Below, piece by piece: positions 1 through 13,833 of a stretch of DNA of 64,000 nucleotides. The stretch covers positions 8,831,994 through 8,895,993 of the forward strand of contig NC_135552.1 in NCBI RefSeq assembly GCF_964340395.1. Direction: 5' to 3'. Made by a program: the position numbers and the translations under genes. Position 1 is the first letter of the stretch; each line of letters starts with the position of its first letter. The notes beneath the pieces are model-generated. The model saw only the letters and a list, made by a program, of their open reading frames with translations. It was not told where the DNA came from and made no database searches. This stretch comes from Glandiceps talaboti. Its lineage: Eukaryota; Hemichordata; Enteropneusta; Spengelidae.

Positions 1-3000
1 TCATTTGCAGACTCGGAGCTCTCCTGGGCAGAATGACAACTGAAGTTTCATAAGAACGATGTATTAATTAATGCATTTATTTTTCATGAATTTTACAATA
101 TTATCATCCATCACCATCACAGAATGAAAACTGCAGCACACATCTGGTTGTCTATCACACTACAGAAAAGAACACCATCATTGTAGTTGCCTCGCCAACA
201 ATATTCAGACAAAACAGAAAATGATGCATATTTAAGTTCTACTTGTTTTAAAATGCTGTTTTTGTGTGTATTTGTTATCTATGGGATGTTTTATGAGCAT
301 TTTAATGTTCTTTTCTCTCCCGAAATAAACTTTAATAATAATATTTCTATCACAGATGCCCTTACATCTTACAAAGAATGGGAAAGTGAAAGTGCATCTT
401 ATTGTAATTTTATAATGCCAGATTGAGATAAAAATGGAGATTTCTGTTTGCAGTGTACATAATTTTCTGTCAACCACACTTGCAAGTTGCAGCATTATTC
501 TGAAGTAAAATATCATGAAATTACAAATTTCAGTTGAGAGACAACTTCATTAACCTTATACTCAAATTTGGTGATTTCAAGTACAACTTAAGTACATGAA
601 AATTACATAAAAATGAAAAAGAATGCAATGTATTTCCGCCATAGCTTCTCTGCACCACGACTTACATTAGCTTTGGTCTCTATATTGAAATCATCATTAA
701 GCAAATTAAGTCTAAATAATAAGGACCTGTGTTAAAAATATATTTGAAATATATGAGTAAAGCCCTGACTTGTATTTAGCCATAAAACAAAACAATAACA
801 TTTAATTACACTGAGGCTGTAGACAATAAATATCACTGCCATCAATTCAGATTTTTTTTTTTTGCAGCATGTACTTTTTTTCTCATCTGGCTTATTCATT
901 ACAATGATTTATACTGTAATAAAAGACAATAGGTTTTATTCATTCTCAACCTATCAAATCGTTCTGGATATATCTCCTTGTTGTTATCAATCAATAAATT
1001 GTGGGAAAAAATGGGCAAGTTGACGTCACTCAGCTTCGTTTAATTTTGGCTATCATATAAGATATTTATTTTGTATAAAACAAGCCATTTGCTTAACACT
1101 TCCTAGTTTTGTTGCTGATTTGTTTTTGAATCAGTCATCCATACAGCAGCATTCATATGCTCTGTGAAGATCATAATATCAGGTTTTGTTGTCATGGGTT
1201 TTTGTTCGAATAACAGACTTCAAAACATCCAGCTATTAACAGTCTTATCATCTCTTACACAAATGGAACACAGCAGCAAATCATTTAATTTTTAACATTC
1301 ATCTCATTCTGTATATGATTGAATCTCAATAGAGTTGCATCAATTCGTTCCACGCAATAAATATTTCAATTCAGAGATACATTATGTATTAAGCTCTCAT
1401 AACTAATCAACCCTAAATTCAATTCTAGCACAGGTCACTTTCTTTGATCTACCTCTATTGAATTAGAAATCTCCACCACAGAACATCCAAAAATGTTGAA
1501 TATTTAATGAAACCTGTATGCATTCTCAATTTCTAAATCATTGACTGCAGGCACTGATTTCATAAAATCACCCTGCATCTAAATATACTATTCCATAATG
1601 CCTTTTCAGACTCGGAGACTTACTGCAAATAGCTAGTCATTTTTATCTGTACATCCCAAACTACTTTCATCGATATCAAATTCTTATGGTTTGATTTGTT
1701 TGTGTTCTCAATTTAATCCTGTATTTTAGTTTAGTGTATGTCCATGTAATATTGCAACTTCCTATTCTATTCACAAAGAATGCCTGACTACATTTCACAA
1801 AGTCAAAGTGTATGGAGATAATCGTTGCAGATATAATGGATGAAAATTGAAGATATTATTATCTATTAATGATAATAACTTCATTCTTTTCCCATTTCCT
1901 TTCTGTGATCAGAAATCTTCTTTGAAGTTTTGAACCGAAAAAGAAAGAAAACGAGAAATGCCTGGAGCGGGTCGGTTTCCTAGTACAATTCATCATTAGT
2001 GACAGTGGGCCTACGTATCATTTTAACTAAGGTCGTCCATCACATTTACTTGTAATCAGTCACTAGTCTATAAATACTTAAAACAGTAGCTGCTACATCA
2101 GACTCTAACTGGTTTTCAATGAATGTTGGTCATTGGTCATGTCTTGTGTGCTCCTGTGGTGGCAGCAGACAATGTTGTATGACATACACAGAGCAAAAAC
2201 AAATACATCAGTTATTCAACTCTGCTGGTGTCTCCCACTTTTCCTGAACACGCTCCAAATAAAAACTCCAACTGAAAGTGTTCACAATATAGTATAAAAT
2301 TCATCTATGAATACAAACTTTGGCAGTGAATGATATTCAGTTATTCCTGTAGGCAAGATTTTACTCAAACTATCTACAAAATTGAAACATGATAATTACA
2401 CCTCATAAATATATGTAAAATTTCCCACATACCCACAATGGGTTTGAGTTCAATCATACTAAATTCTTGCACAAATAATCAGACTAATACTTCACAGTTA
2501 ATAATATGTAGTGAAATTTCTTGGCACTTTCTCTCTTTCTGAATAATACAGACTGTATAAAATTATACTCAAGTTGCTAAGTCCAAACTTTTCTATAAAT
2601 TATAAATTCATTCACAGTGATACTCATTTTCTGGACTATAATACTTCTTTTGTTTTGCAGACTCTTTTTACTATCAAATGGTGAATGGATGCAAGGATAA
2701 TTATCTTGTATGGCCACAAGTACTCATTCACAGTTTCACATATAAAACATAATGCTATTCCTTACAATACAGATCAATATACACTGTTAAGCATTATTGC
2801 ATGCCTTTTATACATGGCCCTAAGATGTAGAACATTTAGTGTTTCAATGGGTGATCGTTCAAACTATGAATCAAAGTTTTAAACATATTAGTCAATACTC
2901 GTTATACTAAGAGACTGTCTAAACATGATATGCAAAATAAAAAAAGTTGTGTTTTTTTCTAATAACCCGACTGACCCTAGTTTAACCGCCCACTTTAAAC

Positions 3001-3831
3001 ATTTTTTAAGCAATTAAAACAGAAAGATAAGAAATTCTTTGCAATTGCCTTCATGAATGCACATCTGTTGTTTTTTTCCCCAGTGATGCCTGTACATCAA
3101 ACTATCACAGAAGGGGTATTCTGACCGACATTTTGTTTGCTTTTGGGTCAAAGCAATAATTTTCAAAAAATTAAAAAATCAAAGAGCTAAATTAAAACAC
3201 AATAAAATCCCGACCTACCTACCCTATTTTCTGAGGCTAATTATTTTTTTTCTTCACCTCATTACTTTTTAGCCCAACTAAACACTCCTAGTAGTGGAAA
3301 AAGTTATTCAAAGTCTAACATGTGATAGACATAAGTTTCATAACAAAGAGTTTCAGACTATGTTTAAGGGGTCAGACTTCACTTAGTCTAGCATTATGCT
3401 ATTTTTCTCACTCCATTACCCATCAACCAACCTCTGTACACTTCACATCACGTAACATTTATATATTTCTGATGTGGGTAATGAACGCAAATACTACCAG
3501 AAAGAGTAAAATACACAAGACAGGATTGTTTACAACGTTGCCATTTGATCTTGGACGATCTGGACAGGACGAACATTAGACAGAAACATCTTTAATATAA
3601 ACAAATTAAACTAAAAAGATTAAATTAAGGATTATGAGAGCAACCTTGCAACTGTACATGGAATGAAGTTGTGAGATACCTTGCAACTCCATACAGAATT
3701 AAATGACACTGATTTGAGTATGTACAAGAACTTGAAGTAGCTATAAAACAAAATCGCAAGAAATTGGATGTTCCAGAAGTCTGATGCAATTGGATCAGTC
3801 AGAAGTCTGAGAAAATGTTTCAGTGTCTTAC
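1..3831. other. Intron and flanking sequence; no confident exon
   Basis: AT-rich sequence downstream (in gene direction) of the GIGNQ exon. The expected next exon is a phase-0 exon with a membrane helix. I read both strands for it and found no hydrophobic stretch of about 20 codons bounded by usable splice sites. Several short open stretches, including one at 603-726, are listed as rejected. The membrane-helix exon probably lies beyond the left edge. Confidence 0.6.
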
Positions 3832-3899
3832 CTGATTACCAATTCCAGTAGATGTGATACTCAAGCCCATAGTATTCTTGATCTCATCTTTGTGTTTTG
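3832..3899 (-). CDS. PTPRN-like: IA-2-like exon: end of the SEA-like mature ectodomain (helix 2 and last strand)
   Basis: This is a 68-nt exon. The acceptor is strong (pyrimidine-rich, ending ttatttcag) and the donor is CAG|gtaaga. Only one frame is open: two bases complete a split codon, then 22 codons run to the donor in phase 0. The split codon joins the exon at 24412-24491 to give Ala. The product contains KHKDEIKNTMG and ends SITSTGIGNQ. This aligns without gaps to the IA-2 stretch ending in KSELEAQTGLQILQTGVG: Lys, Glu, Gly-Leu, Ile and Thr-Gly-x-Gly are shared. In the IA-2 structure this is the second helix and the final strand, just before the linker to the membrane helix. The next exon should encode the membrane helix and start in phase 0; I did not find it in the remaining 3.8 kb. 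Confidence 0.85.
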
Positions 3900-4007
3900 C
3901 TGAAATAAGATGAACATATACAGAAACTTGTAAGTCTTAGATGGTCTTGTAAGTCTTAGATGATCGTCAATATGATGTTTAAGGGGCACACTGTGTCTTT
4001 GCTAAGG

Positions 4008-4035
4008 GTAAGTAAGTAAGTAAGTAAGTAAGTAC

Positions 4036-4074
<39 letters not shown>

Positions 4075-4092
4075 TATTTAAAGTAAGTAAGA
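4008..4092 (+). repeat. (TAAG)n microsatellite
   Basis: About 20 near-perfect TAAG units, interrupted once by TACG and once by TATATTTAA. It is inside the large intron. Confidence 0.95.
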
Positions 4093-5931
4093 TCTACTGG
4101 TATCCCTTGTTATTTTCCTGGGGTTTGCCACCCAAATTCTAGCAAATGTATTAGACATGTTTTATTGTGTTTTCCCTTTCTGTTATCAGGATACCCAAAC
4201 CTTAGCAAAAACACTGGCACAAGATGAGCCTGATTTTATCTTTTAACTTCATTTCTTTATGCTTAGGGGACCCATGAAATTCATTTTCGCCAATGCTGCA
4301 TGGTGCATCTATATTTAAGAGAGGTCGTGCAATACAGGATTGGTGAGAATGACTTTTCTGGGTCTCTTATGAAGAAATGACGCCGGGATGAGAACAGACT
4401 TGTCTTTGTTCCATTTCAAAAAGTTCTGTAATGGACAGACTTTCATTAACATTTCATCCAAATATACATTTGTGCATTTTCTATATGAACAGCATACAAA
4501 AAGCCATCCACTTGAGACAATAAACATTTACCACCATGTAAACATGTTAGTTGGTGGCATCAGGGATGTTTAGATAATTTTACCTGTAACTGGCCAGCTC
4601 ACTTTGTCATACACATTATCAATGCATTTGACATCTTACACATGTATCACCGAGTACTAGCAAATGTACATGTATAACAATTAATGAAAAAAATGAATTC
4701 AAATGGCACAAACCATTAACAAACTATCAAGATCAGTGGAGCATGATCACAAGGTTTCATGTTGAGACAAACACAATGCAGATAACACATACTATCTCTT
4801 ACACAGTGCCTGCTGCTTATTTTGTTAATGATGTAAACAGCAGCAACATGCATACTACTACTACTACTACAAGAGACATATGGTAGACTTGGTAGTATTG
4901 TTCATTGTTCATGTTATAGGACAGTCTCCACTAGTCTGTCTATCTCTACACCCAGTCTATGAACTGTATGGTACTACTACCAATCCAATGGAGCATGTAC
5001 TGACTTATCAGCCAACTTTAATAACTGTGACAGTGTAAAGCTAAAACATTTAAACATTAGAGAAGGGTACACCAGAGACACAACTATGTAGTGTTTAGTG
5101 ATGTACAGCGACTATACAGACCAGATGATTAACACATATTCACAGTGAGGGGTCAATCACTGCTACCTGTATTGTGTTTATCTTAATAACACAAAACTTT
5201 ATAGTCAGTTTCAATAAACTTCGATATCTAATCAGATGACTACTTGAAGCTTCTTGGAAAGCCACTGTAGTCTAGTTTATCTTTTATGTTCCGGTCAGGA
5301 CCATCATAGCACTGAGACCTTACTTGATTTTATTCTATGGAAAGAATTTGCTCTTTTGCATTTCATAGTTTAAAGCAAACCTTATCTTAGGTTGTCTGTT
5401 TTAGAAGCATACTTATTATAAAATCAACCTGACACAATTCTTTGCTTCATAAAAGCTGATAAAGTGTCTGTATGGGGGTATAAAAGTTTTGATACAAAAA
5501 CAGTCCCTTGATAAATCACTGCTGTTTTTATAACAAATTCTTTTTATAGGTGAACATATGGTGTGCGTGTGTAAGACATACACTTCAGTGAAATCTTAGT
5601 GCACATGTCTCTGTATCTCCTAACGATGAAATATTCATGTGCTATTAAACCTAAAGGTGTGACAAAGAACCAAGTGATATTTTGTGAGCATTATCAGGCA
5701 TTCATACAACCTAATCCTTATTAATGTCATTTGAGTCTTTGTAACTGGTGTGAAAGGAATCCAATAACATGTAGGTGTATTAATAAATAAAGTATATCCA
5801 ATGTACAAGTGATAAGGGATATGTATCGTTTCACAAGGATAGGAAAAACAGAAGACCAGAACATGACATGCCAACTTTTATTCTGAATGAAAACAAAGAG
5901 TAATGTAATGCATTGTAACAATGCAAAGTCT

Positions 5932-5932
<1 letters not shown>

Positions 5933-5984
<52 letters not shown>

Positions 5985-5992
5985 GTGTGTGT
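5933..5992 (+). repeat. (TG)n microsatellite
   Basis: About 29 TG units with one TGCG interruption. It creates spurious Cys-Val and His-Thr ORFs on the two strands. Confidence 0.95.
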
Positions 5993-7289
5993 AGAGGGGT
6001 TAGGGTGGAGAGATAGGATTCTGCTGTTTTTTAATTTTGAAATAAATTGTATATCGTGGCTCTGTAAAAAATGCAATATATGTGGTTTGCTTCAGAGAAT
6101 GATGTCACGAAAGCGATCATGATACAGCCTCGAATTATTTTGGATTTGTTCACATAAATTAATCACAGCTGTTTTTTGACACCCCTTTTTGTTTTTCTCA
6201 TGTCATAAGGGGTATCTTCCAAATTGTGTGCTTTTGTTGGATTACAAGTATTATAAAGTGATGCTGAAATATTGATCACATAATGCATATTGTTCAGAGT
6301 TGTCATTTTTGACATAATTCATTTGCTTATGACCACACTGACTAATTTTTTCTTTACGATATTTGTGTCTTCTATATGCTACAATTGGTGGACTTGGGAA
6401 AAGTTTATTTAAAATTCTATCTCCGCCTATCAAATTCCAGGAATAATATTTTGGTTTGGTTTCCTCTGAAGTGGAATAAAATCACAAAATTTTGTAAAAT
6501 TATTACAGATCTGTGTGCCATAAAATCAACATATATCATTCTGTTGGATATTAATTAAAAAATAACCTTGTAATTGTAACATCAATGTATCAAATTCCAA
6601 CTCAACACACAGCATCAGAAATATACATAGAATGAAAGCAGATGATCTGATAACAGTGAATTGTAGAAGTTACATTGATCATATACTTAAGGATATAATG
6701 ATAATTTTTCAACACCCTTTACTCAGATGAAAAGGGCAAAACTTACAAATCCAATAAATACCATGCATGTATATACCAAAATCCTTGTACTGATACAGTG
6801 CTTTGTAACTGTCTTGTTGTAATATGTAGTAATCCATGTTTTAAAGCATTTTGCAAGTTTGATGTGAAATATCTCCTATTGTATGACAGTAATCCTTGCA
6901 TTTGTCTGATGTTACTACTTTTCTCCTTGCAGATACTAACAAGAATTATACATCTTGGTTGTAAGACGTGTCCCAACACTAATGGCTATAATACCTAGGA
7001 TTTAAGATGGATGGCATGTCTTCCTAAGTATTTATAATATCCATGTCAAAAATTAATTTCCATCTTATGGGAAATGGATTTGCCAAGGATGCAAACCACC
7101 AAGGATTAGTGTTTATGACTACAGGTTGTCTATCAAATTACTAAATGTTAATTAAATATTTTATTTTAATTGGCTACCATGTTGTAAGCTTTTAAGGTTA
7201 CGTGTTCATCTAGTCCATCAAATAGGAGTATATTCATGTATTGTGGATTGCAGAACAAACATCTTGCAGTACTCAGTTCCTGCTTATCC

Positions 7290-7500
7290 TGGGTTGTTGG
7301 TGGCGAAATGGGTTGGCTTGCGTGCCTCTTACTATGGCAGTCTGAGTTCCAACCCGCCCAAATTCGACTTGGTTTGATTAAAACTTAACAAAATTTTATG
7401 TACGAAGGATGATGCTCAGTTTGACTGTATTGAACATATGCAGGTTTTCCTTGGGTACCCCACCTTCCTTCTGCTTGAACACTACTGTCACTAGAGCACT
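7290..7500 (+). mobile_element. tRNA-derived SINE, degraded
   Basis: An RNA polymerase III A-box-like motif (tggcgaaatggg, 7301-7312) is followed about 40 bases later by a B-box-like motif (gagttccaaccc, 7344-7355), as in tRNA-derived SINEs. Downstream at 7441-7480 is a ggttttccttgggtacccc-type core. It resembles the conserved central domain found in many metazoan SINEs (GGTTTTCCTC, then GGGTACTCCGG). No clear poly-A tail or target duplication was found. The core identification is from memory. Confidence 0.6.
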
Positions 7501-8279
7501 TGGATACTGCACAAGTGGTGACCATGTTTGAATTTCCAAATTTGATTTGGATTAATAATTTGAGAGTATGCATAATCATTATTATTAATAACACAAGTAC
7601 AAATAGTCAATTCAGATTGTATATGCCCCACTAACACTACAACAGACTGAGCCTCTCTCTTCTGCTGCACACATAGCAAAAAAGACTTGTTTGTAATGTC
7701 TTGATGTGATATGTTGTACAGTATGAATACCATATGCATGTATAGTATATGCACCAGGAAGTTAATATAATTGCCATCATGTTACCTGTATATATAAAAC
7801 CTAGAATTATTTATTTTTTCTTGCCAGGAAAGGAATTTATAAACTGATAAGAAGATGTAGTAAGTAAGGTCGGAACTATTACTAGTAACTACTAGCCCAC
7901 TTCACGTCCCATTCAACTACACACCGACAACTTCCCATATGATAATCATTCTGTGGTATTACTGGTATTCTTCAATTATGGTAATAAAATAGTAATATTA
8001 TTAGCTTTATATGACTAGTTATATTGTACTCAGATTTGTCATTTCCTTCCAATTTTCACACTTTTTATTAGAAATATATGGTGCACAGTTCCTTTATTAG
8101 AGACATGAAATTAGTTCAATCTGTGAAGTCAAATAGTCAATCAGTCATTGCACTTTTATGGTTATTCATTCAGCCTTAGAAAGTAGTAGTGTATTACTTC
8201 TTAGAAAAGAACCATGACAGTCAAATATAGGGTTTACATTTGTAAGTGTGTGGATTATTAGTTATGTACGTGTGTAACA

Positions 8280-8294
8280 ATATGTATGTATGTA

Positions 8295-8330
<36 letters not shown>

Positions 8331-8482
8331 TGTATGTATGTATGTGTGTGTGTATGTGTGTATGTATGTGTGTGTGTATGTATGTGTGTATGTATGTATG
8401 TATGTATGTATGTATGTATGTGTATGTATGTGTACGTATGTATGAATGTATTTTTGTGTATGTATGTATGTGTGTGTGTATG
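8280..8482 (+). repeat. (TATG)n/(TG)n compound microsatellite
   Basis: About 200 bases of alternating TATG and TG blocks. It produces overlapping low-complexity ORFs on both strands, which are not genes. Confidence 0.95.
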
Positions 8483-11159
8483 CAAACACTTCATTATGTG
8501 TTTTTATGCACACACATGGACACACAGACACAAGGCATTGAGATACACCAAGTATTGATCAAATGCTTAACAAAATCAACAGGCTTTATTCCACATCGAT
8601 TTAAAGTATGCTGCTAACCTTATTTCAGATAATTTTTAGCACTCTGGTAAAACTGGAGAAATGCTTTGCACGAAGCAAGATAAATATGTATTTGTATATT
8701 ATCCATGCATTAAAGTAATAAAAATTGTGGTCTATTTCCTTTAATCAAATATAAATCTTCATGTTATATGAATAATTTCTAAGGCTGATGTCGTGATGTT
8801 TGAGAATTATGTGTTAACAAATGTACTTTGACATCATGAAAAGATTTTGATACAATGTAACATTTACTTAGGTTAGAGGTCACAGCAAGGTCAACAATTA
8901 CACTGCGGTACACTTTGTCACGATACCGATATGAGTGATTTGGTACGCACATGAAATGTTGAATGAGTATGAGTGATGCCAAAAATATACTGGTATTAAA
9001 TCACTGCAGTGGACGGCACTTACTCTAGAAAGTTGAAAACCCACTTTCGTCACGATGACAGATATTAAATTTTTTAAATGGCTTCATTTTAGTTATGAAA
9101 TGAATCTTGAATATCGGCAATAAATGTATTTGCATGAGTGCTTGATAAAATTGGCATCATTATGTTTCATGGGTCTAGCAGATTGAAATGCCCGCAATCA
9201 TTCCGAAATCAGACTGTTTTGCTTGTCACTTGTTATCAGTTTCACATTGTTAACAAATATGTACAGTGATTCTGAAACTCAGAGCTTTTGTATACAGGAG
9301 ACTGTATCTCAAACGCTGACAGCCGTCAAAATCTTAATACTTACTTTATAGGTCTATCAGAAATACTGCAATATAAAAATCTGTAATATATCTTTTGAAA
9401 AAAATGAACTGAAATTCTAAGGATCACTATCTTTTGGGATATTGTAAAATATAATCTTTTATTTGCCAATATATTGAGGTATAATTAGGCAGCTATTCAG
9501 AGCTTTAAATTAACATGACAACTTATCCTTTAATTTGGAAATATTTCCCTCAAAACATTTAAGACCTAGCTTAAAATTTTTCCCATGAGTAATACCAGCA
9601 TATTGAAAAGTCTGTTATTTTTGTATGGTACTAGCCGCCAAAATTTGTGGTATTCTTACTGAATTTTCCCGGCAATTGAATGTTTATCCATTGAAATACC
9701 AAACTATTATAACTGTTACTGAAAACTACGCATAAATTATCATGATTCAGAATGAGTGTTGATAATTAACATATCAATAGCTTTAATGTGACAACATATG
9801 CTGGATTTCTAGCTGTACAGATACACAATTTATTCATAATAAAAGACACATACACCATAAACTGTAATATTATAATGTTGATTTCACTATTCTGGAACAC
9901 AGTTACTTGTACTTTTCAATCTACCCACCATATTGTTCTCCCCTGGCAGTTTTAATAATAAAATAACAAGTACTGAATAGTATCATATTATAAATTAATA
10001 TATATCAATAGTATTGATCGTTGGTACTCATGGCATTTCATTAACTCAGACCAATGTCATTGTCGATGTCATTAAATTCAACAGAATGAAATTAAATTCA
10101 TTTTTGCGATCCAGTTTCTTTTATAGCTCCACTTCTATAATTCTACCAACTAATGCATCAAGTTATCAAACCACTGATTCTATATATTGACTTAAAATAA
10201 CATGTTGCTGAAATAATCTAACCATGGCTTACAATAAATATTACTCATCAACTAAATATATTTCTAAAACGTGGAATAAAACTACAAGAGGAAATTCAGG
10301 TTTCTAGATAATTAAAAGATGAAAATACAGATGAGTCTACAAGTCAGTTTTGCTGGTATGAGTTGAACAGCATTTGACTGATTTCAGACAACTGATTGTA
10401 AAAAAGTACTGCAGAAATACCTACCACTGTCCTCATGCAGTCTCCACTGTGGTTTGTTAGTTAGCGTACTGTTATCTCAACTGTGAAATTAAGTCCATTA
10501 AGTAGAGGACACGTGGCACAATCAAACAATAAGTAAGACTGGCAACACTCGGTGCTACCTGGCAACCTGTCTGTCTCCTAGTTTTATCGGACACAACAAC
10601 CTTGTGCTAATTTCAAAACATGTGATTTCTTCCATCTGTTCATGTGCGATTTGATGAAAATCATCGAATAATTCTGATATTATTGTGGTTACGCAATAAT
10701 TATTGATTTGGTGATTTTTAATATAGCAATTGAAATCGGGGGATGTTTATTTTTAACTGTATGAATATCAAGTCTGATTGATAAAGTATCACGATGAACT
10801 GCCTTTCTGATCACAATAGAGTCAATAATTTTCTAAACCCAGCCTTATTGTATTACTTTATCTACTCGTGATGATGTCTGATGTTGAAGGTTATAAGATC
10901 ACATTTTTTATACCAATTGTGTGCAATCCAGTTATAGATTCAATTGAACTGAAGGCGATTCATGTATTTTCTTTTTAATTTAAAGATGAAGAATTGTATA
11001 ATAAACAAGTCGTAAATTTATTTATTTGTATTAATTTGCCACCATTTATAATTTAATATTAGGTTTACAGCAATTAAATAATATGTTACTTTGTTAACAA
11101 GTGGTTTAATATTGGCTCACATCTGTTAACAGTTTGACATGTAGCTATTGTCACTATAT

Positions 11160-11810
11160 TGCCATAATACCAGTAGTGGTCTCTACTGGATATTGTTACT
11201 GGGAGTGGTGAGAGATATAAATTTAGTGTTGCTAGGGTTGAGAGACACACAAAGTGTTACCTGTGGTGGTGAGAGATATAAATTTAGCATTGCTAGGGTT
11301 GAAACAAACAAAAAGTGTTACATAGGGTTGTGAGATATATAAATTTAGTGTTGCCAAAGGTTGAGACAGACAAAAAGTGTTACCTGGGGTGCTGAGATAT
11401 ATCAATTTAGTGTTGCCAAGGGTCCATGGACACAGATACAATATGTTACCAGGCATGGAAAGTGATTAAAACATTAGTGTTGCTAGGGGTGGACAAAGAT
11501 ACAAAGTGTTACCTGGGGTGGAGAGTGATGTAAAGTTAGTGTTACTAGGGGTGGAGACATATACAAAACATTACCAGATGTGATTAAAATTTAGTATTGC
11601 TAGGGGTGGAGACATATACAAAATGTTACCAGGTGTGGAAAATAATTAAGATTTAGTGTTGATAGGGGTGGAGACATATACATGTACAAAACATTTCCAA
11701 GGTTGAAGAAATATACAGAGTTACTAGGAGTGGAGACGGATGAAAAGTGCTGCCACGAGTGGAGAAAGATGTAAAATAATACCAAGATACAAATAATACT
11801 TGGGCTGGTC
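11160..11810 (+). repeat. Minisatellite A, about 60-bp degenerate unit
   Basis: Repeats of the pattern GGTGGAGA, then ATATAAA or ACAAA, then GTGTTACC or TTAGTGTTGCTAGGG. Units vary in length from about 45 to 65 bases and diverge progressively to the right. It is continuous with minisatellite B. Confidence 0.85.
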
Positions 11811-11829
11811 AGTACATGTGCTGCAAGTG

Positions 11830-12420
11830 ATAACATTTGGGACAGTACTGCAAAATGTTAACAGTGATGTGCGGTACTACCAAATGTTAACAGTGGTGGA
11901 CAATACTGCAAAGTGTAAAGTGTGGTGTGCGGTATAGCAAAGTATCAACAGTGATGGACAGTACTGCAAAGTGTTAACATTGGGGACAGTACCTCAAACT
12001 GTTAACAGTGGTGTGCGGTACTACCAAATGTTAACAGTGGTGGACAGTACTGCAAAATGTTAACAGTGATGTGCGGTACTACCAAATGTTAACAGTGGTG
12101 GACAGTACTGCAAAGTGTAAACTGTGGTGTGAGGTACTACCAAATGTTAACAGTGGTGGACAGTACTGCAAAGTGTAAACTGTGGTGTGCGGTATTGCAA
12201 AGTATCAACAGTGGTGGACAGTACTGCAAAGTGTAAACTGTGGTGTGCGGTATAGCAAAGTATCAACAGTGATGGACAGTACTGCAAAGTGTTAACATTG
12301 GGGACAGTACCGCAAACTGTTAACAGTGGTGGGCAGTACTGCATGGTGTGCAGTGTTATATTAGTGTTACAAGTGTTGGAAGTGGTGGGCAGTGCTTCAG
12401 TGTTAAGAGTGTTGGGCAAT
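11830..12420 (+). repeat. Minisatellite B, about 28-30 bp unit
   Basis: Repeats of GTGTTAACAGTGGTGGACAG plus TACTGCAAA. Variants GGTGTGCGGTACTACCAAAT and TGGGGACAGTACCTCAAACT alternate in a higher-order pattern. A remnant of the same unit recurs at 12540-12640. Confidence 0.9.
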
Positions 12421-12739
12421 CCTACAAATTAACAATGATAATCTAAATATGTATACATACTGGATAGTTCTTTAAGTATATGTTAACATGTATTATAAAC
12501 CTGTTTATTAACTTGTCTCCTACCCCTAGTGGGAGGTCTGTACTACTAAGTGTTAACAGTGGTGGGCAGTGTTCCAAAGTGTTACAATGTATTAGCAGTG
12601 GTGGACTTCAATTGTAACAGTGGTTGGCAGTGCTGTAAATTAACACTCTTCATTCATACATACTGAATAGTTCTTCAGTTTTATGGTTTTTATTAGCATG
12701 TATTAACTTGTTTATATAGCTCATCTCCCAAAACACTGG

Positions 12740-13695
12740 TGGGCAATACTGCAATGTATTGGTGACTTGTGCCAATGGTGGGCAATGCTGTAATTTATTG
12801 GTGACTTGCACTAATGGTGGGTAATGCTGCAATCTATTTGTGACTTGTGCCAATGGTGGGCAATGCTGTAATTTATTGGTGACTTGTGCCAATGGTGGGT
12901 AATGTTGCAATCTATTTGTGACTTGTGCTGCAATCTATTTGTGACTTGTGCCAATGGTGGGCAATGCTGTAATTTATTGGTGACTTGTGCCAATGGTGGG
13001 TAATGCTGTAATTTATTGGTGACTTGTACCAATGGTGGGCAATGCTGTAATTTATTGGTGACTTGTACCAATGGTGGGTAATGCTGTAATTTATTGGTGA
13101 CTTGTACCAATGGTGGGTAATGCTGTAATTTATTGGTGACTTGTACCAATGGTGGGTAATGCTGTAATTTATTGGTGACTTGTGCCAATGGTGGGCAATA
13201 CTGTAATTTATTGGTGACTTGTGCCAATGGTGGGCAATGCTGTAATTTATTGGTGACTTGTACCAATGGTGGGCAATACTGTAATTTATTGGTGACTTGT
13301 ACCAATAATGGGCAATACTGTAATATATTGGTGACTTGTGCCAATAATGGTGGGCAATGCTGTAATTTATTGGTGACTTGTGCCAATGGTGTTGTAATTT
13401 ATTGGTGACTTGTGCCAATGGTGGGCAATACTGTAATTTATTGGTGACTTGTGCCAATAATGGTGGGCAATACTGTAATTTATTGGTGACTTGTGCCAAT
13501 GGTGGGCAATACTGTAATTTATTGGTGACTTGTGCCAATAATGGTGGGCAATACTGTAATTTATTGGTGACTTGTGCCAATAATGGTGGGCAATGCTGCA
13601 ATCTATTGGTGACTTGTGCCAATAATGGTGGGCAATACTGTAATTTATTGGTGACTTGCATTATGATGGGTAATCCTGCAATCTATTGGTGACTT
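12740..13695 (+). repeat. Minisatellite C, 39-bp unit, about 24 copies
   Basis: Unit: ATTGGTGACTTGTGCCAATG followed by GTGGGCAATGCTGTAATTT, with 42-bp variants carrying an extra AAT. The period is a multiple of three, so several frames stay open on both strands; on the plus strand they read repeats of VTCANGGQYCNLL. I regard these as repeat artefacts, since there is no start, splice context or complexity outside the array. Confidence 0.95.
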
Positions 13696-13833
13696 GTTCC
13701 CATATGGTCTATAAACTATACGGTCTCTCTAGCTTGGTAGTAAATTGACTTGATTTTTTTTGTTAATTCAGGCTTTAACTGTTACCTCGTAATATCAAAA
13801 TTCAAACTTCAAAATAATACTCTTATACAGAGC

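Noticed and set aside
1-39. Possible minus-strand exon start at 39 (acceptor cttatgaaacttcag)
   Set aside because: In the phase required after the 3832 exon it hits a stop after 12 codons; other frames would need an extra exon that I could not find.
603-726. Minus-strand terminal-exon-like frame (SLLFRLNLLNDDF up to KLWRKYIAFFFIFM, then stop)
   Set aside because: It looked like a last exon, but the family requires a membrane helix and phosphatase domain after the 3832 exon, and this frame matches neither. A 40-codon open frame is not rare in AT-rich DNA.
1613-1690. Minus-strand stretch ending in a strong donor (TTTGCA|gtaagt)
   Set aside because: No acceptor with a pyrimidine tract; the product does not resemble the expected membrane-helix exon.
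2653-2750. Plus-strand exon-like frame after a strong acceptor (ttcttttgttttgcag)
   Set aside because: No donor or family match, and it is on the strand opposite to the gene.
8246-8617. Cys/Val/Met-rich and His/Thr-rich ORFs here and at 5.9, 19.4, 27.3, 42.5 and 56.8 kb
   Set aside because: They are translations of TG/CA and TATG microsatellites.
12811-13692. Long open frames on both strands (up to about 250 codons)
   Set aside because: They are products of the 39-bp minisatellite, whose period is divisible by three; there is no unique sequence in the proteins.
11160-13695. CRISPR-like regular spacing
   Set aside because: Units are contiguous and mutually similar, without unique spacers, in an intron-rich eukaryotic locus; these are minisatellites.
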